From contig CALAZI010000031.1 of NCBI GenBank assembly GCA_937895955.1, forward strand, positions 1-28,112: a DNA stretch of 28,112 bases, read 5' to 3'. The position numbers and the translations under genes were made by a program. The notes beneath the pieces were generated by a model. The model was not told the origin of the DNA. It saw only the letters and a list, made by a program, of their open reading frames with translations, and searched no databases. This document shows positions 23,159 through 28,112 of this stretch, one piece after another (positions within the stretch are counted from its first letter, which is position 1; every line of letters begins with the position of its first letter). This DNA is from an uncultured Alphaproteobacteria bacterium (GTDB lineage: Bacteria > Pseudomonadota > Alphaproteobacteria > Caulobacterales > Parvularculaceae).

Positions 23159-26122
23159 ATGTCCCTAAAATCGATCCGCGTCGTCGGCGCTCGCGAACAC
23201 AATCTGAAGAATGTCACGCTGGAGATCCCGCGCGACGCGCTCGTCGTGATGACGGGCCTGTCAGGCTCCGGCAAATCGTCGCTCGCCTTCGACACGATCT
23301 ACGCCGAGGGGCAGCGTCGCTATGTGGAAAGCCTCTCCGCCTATGCGCGCCAGTTCCTTGAACTGATGCAAAAGCCCGATGTCGACCAGATCGAGGGGCT
23401 CTCGCCCGCGATCTCGATCGAGCAGAAGACGACATCGCGCAACCCGCGCTCGACGGTCGGCACCGTCACCGAGATCTACGACTATATGCGCCTTCTGTGG
23501 GCGCGCATCGGCGTCCCCTATTCGCCGGCGACCGGATTGCCGATCGCGTCTCAGACCGTGTCGGAGATGGTCGACCGGCTGATGGCGGAGGCGGACGGCG
23601 CGCGCTTTTACCTCCTCGCGCCGATGATCCGGGCGCGCAAGGGCGAATATAAGAAGGAATTCGCCGATCTGCTGAAGAAGGGCTTCCAGCGCGTCAAGGT
23701 CGACGGGACCTATTACGAGATCGCCGACGTCCCCGCGCTCAACAAGAAGCTGAAGCACGATATCGACGTCGTCGTCGATCGCATCATCATTAAGAAGGGC
23801 GTTGAAAGCCGCCTTGCGGAGAGCTTCGAGACCGCGCTCGGCCTGGCTGACGGCATCGCGATCGCCGAAAGCGCCGATCCTTCGAGGCCCGCTTCGCGGG
23901 CGCCTCAGGATGAGGTGAAAGAGAAAGACCCTCGTCCTGAGGTGCGAGGCGACAGCCGAGCCTCGAAGGACGAAGACACCGCCCGCCGCATCATCTTTTC
24001 GGCGAAATTCGCCTGCCCCGTCTCCGGCTTCACCATCGACGAGATCGAGCCGCGGCTTTTCTCCTTCAATGCGCCGGCGGGCGCGTGCCCGCAATGCGAC
24101 GGGCTCGGCACGGAGATGGTGTTCGACGAGGATCTCGTGATCCCCGATCCCGCGCTCGCGCTCAACAAGGGCGCGATCGCGCCCTGGGCGAAGGGCCAGT
24201 CTCCTTATTATATGCAGACGCTCGAAGCGCTGGGGCGGAAATACAAGTTCAAGCCGACCGCGAAATGGGCGGACCTCACGGCGAAACAGCAAGACGTAAT
24301 CCTCTACGGCACCGGGGAGGACGACGTTGAATTCATCTATCAGGACGGCGCGCGCAAATTCGAGACGGTCAAACCCTTCGAAGGCGTCATTCCGAACCTT
24401 GAGCGGCGCTTCCGCGAGACGGATTCAAGCTGGGTCAGGGAGGAACTTTCCCGCTTCCAGGCGGTGACGAATTGCGAAGCCTGCAACGGCATGCGTTTGA
24501 AGCCCGAAGCGCTCGCCGTGAAAATCGCCGACAAGAACATCTCCGAGGCGACGGAGCTTTCGATCAAGGCGGCCGACCGCTGGTTCACCGCGCTTGAAAA
24601 GGTGCTGAACAAGAAGGAGATGGAAATCGCCGCGCGGGTCCTGAAGGAAATCCGCGAGCGGCTTCACTTCCTCAACAATGTCGGCCTCGACTATCTGACG
24701 CTCTCCCGCGCCTCCGGCACGCTGTCGGGCGGGGAATCGCAGCGCATCCGCCTCGCCTCGCAGATCGGCTCCGGCCTCACCGGCGTTCTCTACGTTCTCG
24801 ACGAACCCTCGATCGGTCTTCACCAGCGCGACAACGCGCGCCTCCTGGAAACGTTGAAGCGGCTGCGCGATCTCGGCAATTCCGTGCTCGTCGTCGAGCA
24901 TGACGAGGACGCGATCAGGACCGCCGATCATGTCGTCGATATCGGCCCCGGCGCCGGCATCCATGGCGGCGAGATCATCGCATCGGGCTCCGTCGCGGCG
25001 ATCATGAGGGAAAAGCGCTCGATCACCGGCGATTATCTCTCCGGCAAGCGCGAGGTGCCGGTTCCGGCCGAGCGCCGCCCATATAATAAGAAGAAGACGA
25101 TCCGCGTCGTCGGCGCGAGTGAGAACAATCTCAAGAATGTCGACGCTGAAATCCCGGTCGGGCTCTTGACCTGCGTCACCGGCGTTTCGGGCGGCGGCAA
25201 ATCGACCCTCGTCATCGAGACCTTATATAAGGCCGCCTCGCGCAAGCTCTATAATGCGAAAGACGCGCCGGGCGCCCACAAGCGCATTGAGGGGCTCGAC
25301 GAGTTCGACAAGGTCATCGACATCGACCAGTCGCCGATCGGAAGGACGCCGCGCTCAAACCCCGCGACCTATACCGGCGCCTTCACGCCGATCCGCGACT
25401 GGTTCGCGGGGCTTCCGGAAGCGAAAGCGCGCGGCTACGCGCCGGGGCGGTTCTCGTTCAACGTAAAGGGCGGGCGCTGCGAGGCGTGTCAGGGCGACGG
25501 CGTCATCAAGATCGAGATGCACTTCCTCCCCGACGTCTATGTCACTTGCGACGCTTGCCACGGGCGCCGCTATAATCGCGAAACGCTGGAGGTGAAGTTC
25601 AAGGACAAGTCGATCGCCGACGTCCTCAACATGACGGTCGAAGAAGGCGCGGAGTTCTTCAAGGCCGTGCCGGCGATCCGCGACAAGCTCGAAACCTTGA
25701 ACCGCGTCGGTCTCTCCTACATCCATATCGGCCAGCAGGCGACGACCTTGTCGGGCGGCGAGGCGCAGCGCGTCAAACTCGCCAAGGAACTCTCAAAGCG
25801 CGCGACCGGGCGCACTCTTTATATATTGGACGAGCCGACGACCGGCCTGCACTTTGAGGACGTCCGGAAACTGATGGAGGTCATTCAGGAGCTGGCCGAC
25901 AGCGGCAACACCGTCGTCATCATCGAGCACAATCTCGACGTCATCAAACAGGCGGACTGGATCATCGACATCGGCCCCGAGGGCGGCGACGGCGGCGGCG
26001 AGATCATCGCGGCCGGAACACCCGAAGACGTCGCCAAGGTGAAAGCAAGCTATACGGGGCAGTTCCTGAAGCCGATTCTGGAAAAGGCGAAGGGCGTGAA
26101 GGGGAAGCGGAAGGTGGCGTAG
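23159..26122 (+). CDS. uvrA: excinuclease ABC subunit A
   Basis: A 987-residue ATPase of nucleotide excision repair that, with UvrB, scans DNA for bulky damage. Both ABC halves are complete: Walker A GLSGSGKSS (Lys39), signature LSGGESQRIRLASQ and LDEPSIGLHQRDN in the first; GVSGGGKSTLV, LSGGEAQRVKLAKEL and LDEPTTGLHFEDV in the second. The C-terminal zinc module is intact (CEACQGDG and CDACHGRR). In the first, Cys286 is followed by Ser289 (FACPVSGF) instead of a second cysteine, while Cys310/Cys313 remain. Residues ~240-272 are encoded by a palindromic repeat element inserted in frame just before this module, which helps explain the length above the usual ~940-970. Start ATG 23159 has only a short AGG upstream. 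Confidence 0.97.
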   Translation: MSLKSIRVVGAREHNLKNVTLEIPRDALVVMTGLSGSGKSSLAFDTIYAEGQRRYVESLSAYARQFLELMQKPDVDQIEGLSPAISIEQKTTSRNPRSTVGTVTEIYDYMRLLWARIGVPYSPATGLPIASQTVSEMVDRLMAEADGARFYLLAPMIRARKGEYKKEFADLLKKGFQRVKVDGTYYEIADVPALNKKLKHDIDVVVDRIIIKKGVESRLAESFETALGLADGIAIAESADPSRPASRAPQDEVKEKDPRPEVRGDSRASKDEDTARRIIFSAKFACPVSGFTIDEIEPRLFSFNAPAGACPQCDGLGTEMVFDEDLVIPDPALALNKGAIAPWAKGQSPYYMQTLEALGRKYKFKPTAKWADLTAKQQDVILYGTGEDDVEFIYQDGARKFETVKPFEGVIPNLERRFRETDSSWVREELSRFQAVTNCEACNGMRLKPEALAVKIADKNISEATELSIKAADRWFTALEKVLNKKEMEIAARVLKEIRERLHFLNNVGLDYLTLSRASGTLSGGESQRIRLASQIGSGLTGVLYVLDEPSIGLHQRDNARLLETLKRLRDLGNSVLVVEHDEDAIRTADHVVDIGPGAGIHGGEIIASGSVAAIMREKRSITGDYLSGKREVPVPAERRPYNKKKTIRVVGASENNLKNVDAEIPVGLLTCVTGVSGGGKSTLVIETLYKAASRKLYNAKDAPGAHKRIEGLDEFDKVIDIDQSPIGRTPRSNPATYTGAFTPIRDWFAGLPEAKARGYAPGRFSFNVKGGRCEACQGDGVIKIEMHFLPDVYVTCDACHGRRYNRETLEVKFKDKSIADVLNMTVEEGAEFFKAVPAIRDKLETLNRVGLSYIHIGQQATTLSGGEAQRVKLAKELSKRATGRTLYILDEPTTGLHFEDVRKLMEVIQELADSGNTVVIIEHNLDVIKQADWIIDIGPEGGDGGGEIIAAGTPEDVAKVKASYTGQFLKPILEKAKGVKGKRKVA
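23876..23973 (+). repeat. palindromic REP-like element inside uvrA
   Basis: A ~98-base imperfect palindrome: CCTTCGAGGC near the left end pairs with GCCTCGAAGG near the right; inside, CCTCAGGATGAGG pairs (12 of 13) with CCTCGTCCTGAGG; the left half also has its own CCCGCTTCGCGGG hairpin. This is the wording of intergenic repeats (CCTCAGGATGAGG with TCGAAGGACGAGG) that I know from alphaproteobacterial genomes. It is read through in frame in uvrA. Confidence 0.75.
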
Positions 26123-26123
26123 G

Positions 26124-27848
26124 GTGACGAGTTTTGAGCACAAAGAAATCATCAAGGCGATTGAACTGATAGATGAATTGCCGCCCACTCAGGAACGATT
26201 TGCTGAATGGTTGAAAGCTAGGCAGCACCTTAAATTTTTGGAAGAGAATTCTAGAGCACAAGAGATCGCAATTTTTGCTTCTGGGCCTTATTTGTACTTA
26301 CACTCCGTCCTCGTACCAAATTCACTCCTTTCCACGCATAACACGACAGATTTGCTTGCTTGGAGCGCTATGCCGTCTTACGCCGCAAGTTATGTCTACG
26401 GAGGCGGTCGTGAAGATGTTTGGATAGAACGCGATTCTGGCGTAAGCGGACCCGATATACTGAAAAATGGGAAGTCCCTTGTATTCTCTAGAGACTTTGA
26501 AGGCCGCCGAATGGGCGAGCATGGTTGGGAAATTAGTCAAGAATACCTTCATTTAGCTGGATTGCATGAATTGCCCGAGAGATCATCATTTTGCATGCTC
26601 GACGAAAATGGTGACTACAAGGAATGCATATCAATCACTTCAAAGAAAAATCCACAAAATAAAACCACGCTTATTAGTTTTGATCGTGATGCGCTGGAAA
26701 TGTACATGGCGGCGAGCGACTCTTCGCTTGTTCGCCTTTTCGACGTAACGTTAGTTAAGCCTGGAGATTTTTCACAATGGTCACAAACCAAGGAAGATGT
26801 TAACATCACCGATGAATCGTTATTTTATAGACAGAAAGTAGACGCAGGCTCCGCATCATATACTAGAGGCGTTCAAATCGTTAGATGTAGTCAGCCAAAA
26901 CAATCTATCTTTGATGTCTACAAGAATCCTAATGTGAGAAATAGAAATGACTATGTCGAATTTATCGCCTTAGACTGGCGCAACAAAACGATTGGAAAGA
27001 TTTCCACAGACCCCGCGAAAACCACAAACTATTTCGATGCCAAGCGAAACAAGCTGCCTTTTGAGCTGTCGCCAGCCTTTTTTAGATCTGACGTGCTTTT
27101 GAAATATAAGGCTGACAAGGATAAATATACAATTAGAAGCCGCGAAATATCCTGTCGGGGCGCATGGTATCTTAAGGGCTACGACATCAATGAGGCCGGA
27201 CAAGTGCACGCATATATTTGTGATTTGCGCAGGCTTCCGCACTCAGAGCAACTTCATTGGCAAAGCTATAATGAATCTCCGAAAGGCGCGATTTCAAAAA
27301 GAGCCTACGATAGTGACTTTGCTGGAAAATGGTCAAATCACCCTGATCCCTTAGGAGATATCAAGCGCGTATTAGACGAATGGGATAGCCGAAATGTGAA
27401 TTGGTGGTCACTTAAGGACGCATCTTTAATGGATCGCGTAACGTTACCAATTACAAATAGCACCGACGAATGGTCGGATTCGTTCCTAGAGCTTTCCAAG
27501 CTCGTCATCGAAGGGTTTTCTAAAAAAGCAATCAGCCAAAAACTGAAATCGCTAAATATCTTGTTCGACGCTACTGAGGGACCATTCGCTTTGCTTGAAA
27601 AACTACTAAGACATTCGCATGCATTAGAAAGCGATGAGAAACTAGGTTTTCTCCGAGAAGCGCAGCAAATTCGTACAAAAACTAAAGGGCACGCTGATGC
27701 TGCTGGGCGCGTTGAGTTATCCGCTAAGGCTATACGGGATTTTGGAACCTATAAAGTTCACTTTGAGCATGTATGTGAAGGCCTACTTGAAGAACTACAA
27801 AAGATCGAGATCGTCTGGAACAAATCAGATGATTCTGTCATTGAGTAG
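26124..27848 (+). CDS. AT-rich gene of unknown function, 574 aa
   Basis: Read from GTG 26124, one base after the uvrA stop, with GGAAGG upstream; a later start is possible. The composition changes abruptly: bases 26641-26700 contain 21 G+C of 60, against 39 of 60 at 25741-25800 in uvrA, so acquisition by transfer is likely. I recognise no named family, though text such as LPFELSPAFFRSDVLLKYKAD, ISCRGAWYLKGYDINEAGQVH and PKGAISKRAYDSDF feels like a widespread conserved unknown protein. There is no signal peptide or membrane helix. The middle (~60-390) is mixed alpha/beta; the end (~430-574) is helical and carries RTKTKGH (Arg517-x5-His523), compatible with, but not proof of, a HEPN-like RNase motif. 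A role in defence is a guess. Confidence 0.8.
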   Translation: MTSFEHKEIIKAIELIDELPPTQERFAEWLKARQHLKFLEENSRAQEIAIFASGPYLYLHSVLVPNSLLSTHNTTDLLAWSAMPSYAASYVYGGGREDVWIERDSGVSGPDILKNGKSLVFSRDFEGRRMGEHGWEISQEYLHLAGLHELPERSSFCMLDENGDYKECISITSKKNPQNKTTLISFDRDALEMYMAASDSSLVRLFDVTLVKPGDFSQWSQTKEDVNITDESLFYRQKVDAGSASYTRGVQIVRCSQPKQSIFDVYKNPNVRNRNDYVEFIALDWRNKTIGKISTDPAKTTNYFDAKRNKLPFELSPAFFRSDVLLKYKADKDKYTIRSREISCRGAWYLKGYDINEAGQVHAYICDLRRLPHSEQLHWQSYNESPKGAISKRAYDSDFAGKWSNHPDPLGDIKRVLDEWDSRNVNWWSLKDASLMDRVTLPITNSTDEWSDSFLELSKLVIEGFSKKAISQKLKSLNILFDATEGPFALLEKLLRHSHALESDEKLGFLREAQQIRTKTKGHADAAGRVELSAKAIRDFGTYKVHFEHVCEGLLEELQKIEIVWNKSDDSVIE

Positions 27849-28112
27849 CAAGCGTAGGGCTGGCCCCGCGCACAGCGATACTCGCCGACAATCTTCGCGG
27901 CAGAGAGAAATGGCGCCTTACGCCTTCGGCAAACCCGCCCTACGGCCGCTCCCCGCCATCGCGTGCGCAGCGTGTTGCTGCGCGCCGGATTGAACCCTCC
28001 CGGCGCTTCGCGCCGTTCGGCGTCTTCGCGTCTCACCCCATTTGCAAGGGAGGTGATGAAAGAGCGTGGCGCCGCGTTCCTCCCTCCCTTGAAAAGGGAG
28101 GGCTTGAGGCCC
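27849..28112. repeat. non-coding, repeat-rich tail
   Basis: No convincing gene is seen here. CGTAGGGC (27853-27860) is inverted as GCCCTACG (27937-27944), and the right part reads TTACGCCTTCGGCAAACCCG, wording typical of dispersed intergenic repeats. A short GCGC-rich hairpin follows (CGGCGCTTCGCGCCG around 28000-28014). Confidence 0.5.
28082..28102. repeat. perfect stem-loop near window end
   Basis: CCCTCCCTT and AAGGGAGGG form a 9-bp stem with a three-base loop. A related GCAAGGGAGG lies at 28055-28064, so the arms resemble a short repeated intergenic element. There is no T-tract, so it is not a standard terminator. Confidence 0.5.

Overview
The window is a GC-rich, gene-dense stretch of what is most likely an alphaproteobacterial chromosome. 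Evidence: the gyrA-coaD-cyclophilin-cyclophilin gene order; an alphaproteobacterial-type LexA box (GTTC-N7-GTTC) between divergent ssb and uvrA; clustered GANTC (CcrM-type) sites in two intergenic regions; and a UvrA with the FACPVSGF variant that I remember from this class. A Caulobacterales/Parvularculales-like lineage is a guess; no rRNA or other phylogenetic marker is present to settle it.

Layout. 1-326: 3' end of a HAD-family hydrolase. 407-1345: membrane-anchored alpha/beta hydrolase. 1365-4800 (minus): amidohydrolase lipoprotein, unknown 175-aa protein and DUF5671 membrane protein, closely spaced. 4944-6887 (minus): fused trypsin-like protease and DNA/RNA non-specific endonuclease, divergent from an AidB-like acyl-CoA dehydrogenase (6979-8628). 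8632-9422 (minus): two-TM protein and a 49-aa basic protein whose ribosome binding site lies in a hairpin. 9504-14203 (minus): housekeeping block gyrA, coaD, exported cyclophilin, cytosolic cyclophilin. 14349-14978: lipoprotein Cu/Zn superoxide dismutase, convergent with a META/HslJ-like lipoprotein.

15759-18178 (minus) holds a three-gene operon: a MotA/TolQ/ExbB-type channel, a single-TM MotB/ExbD-like partner with a coiled coil and a beta-rich periplasmic domain, and a zinc-ribbon/TM protein. It looks like an ion-driven stator complex without a known partner system. Next come a DUF2269 protein with an SDR-DoxX fusion, a SAM methyltransferase, a small lipoprotein, a stand-alone TfoX C-terminal-domain protein and a histone H1-like KRKAT-repeat protein with its own terminator.

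22487-26122 is a DNA-repair pair: ssb and uvrA are divergent and share a region with the LexA box. uvrA carries an in-frame palindromic repeat element inside its coding sequence. Directly after uvrA is a strikingly AT-rich 574-aa gene of unknown function (26124-27848) with an RTKTKGH motif near its C terminus. It is followed by repeat-rich non-coding DNA to the window end and looks horizontally acquired.

Best candidates for something undescribed: the orphan stator-like operon, the AT-rich gene behind uvrA, the protease-nuclease fusion and the coding palindrome in uvrA. No rRNA, tRNA, CRISPR array, transposase or phage gene was seen, and no gene-free stretch exceeds 300 bases.
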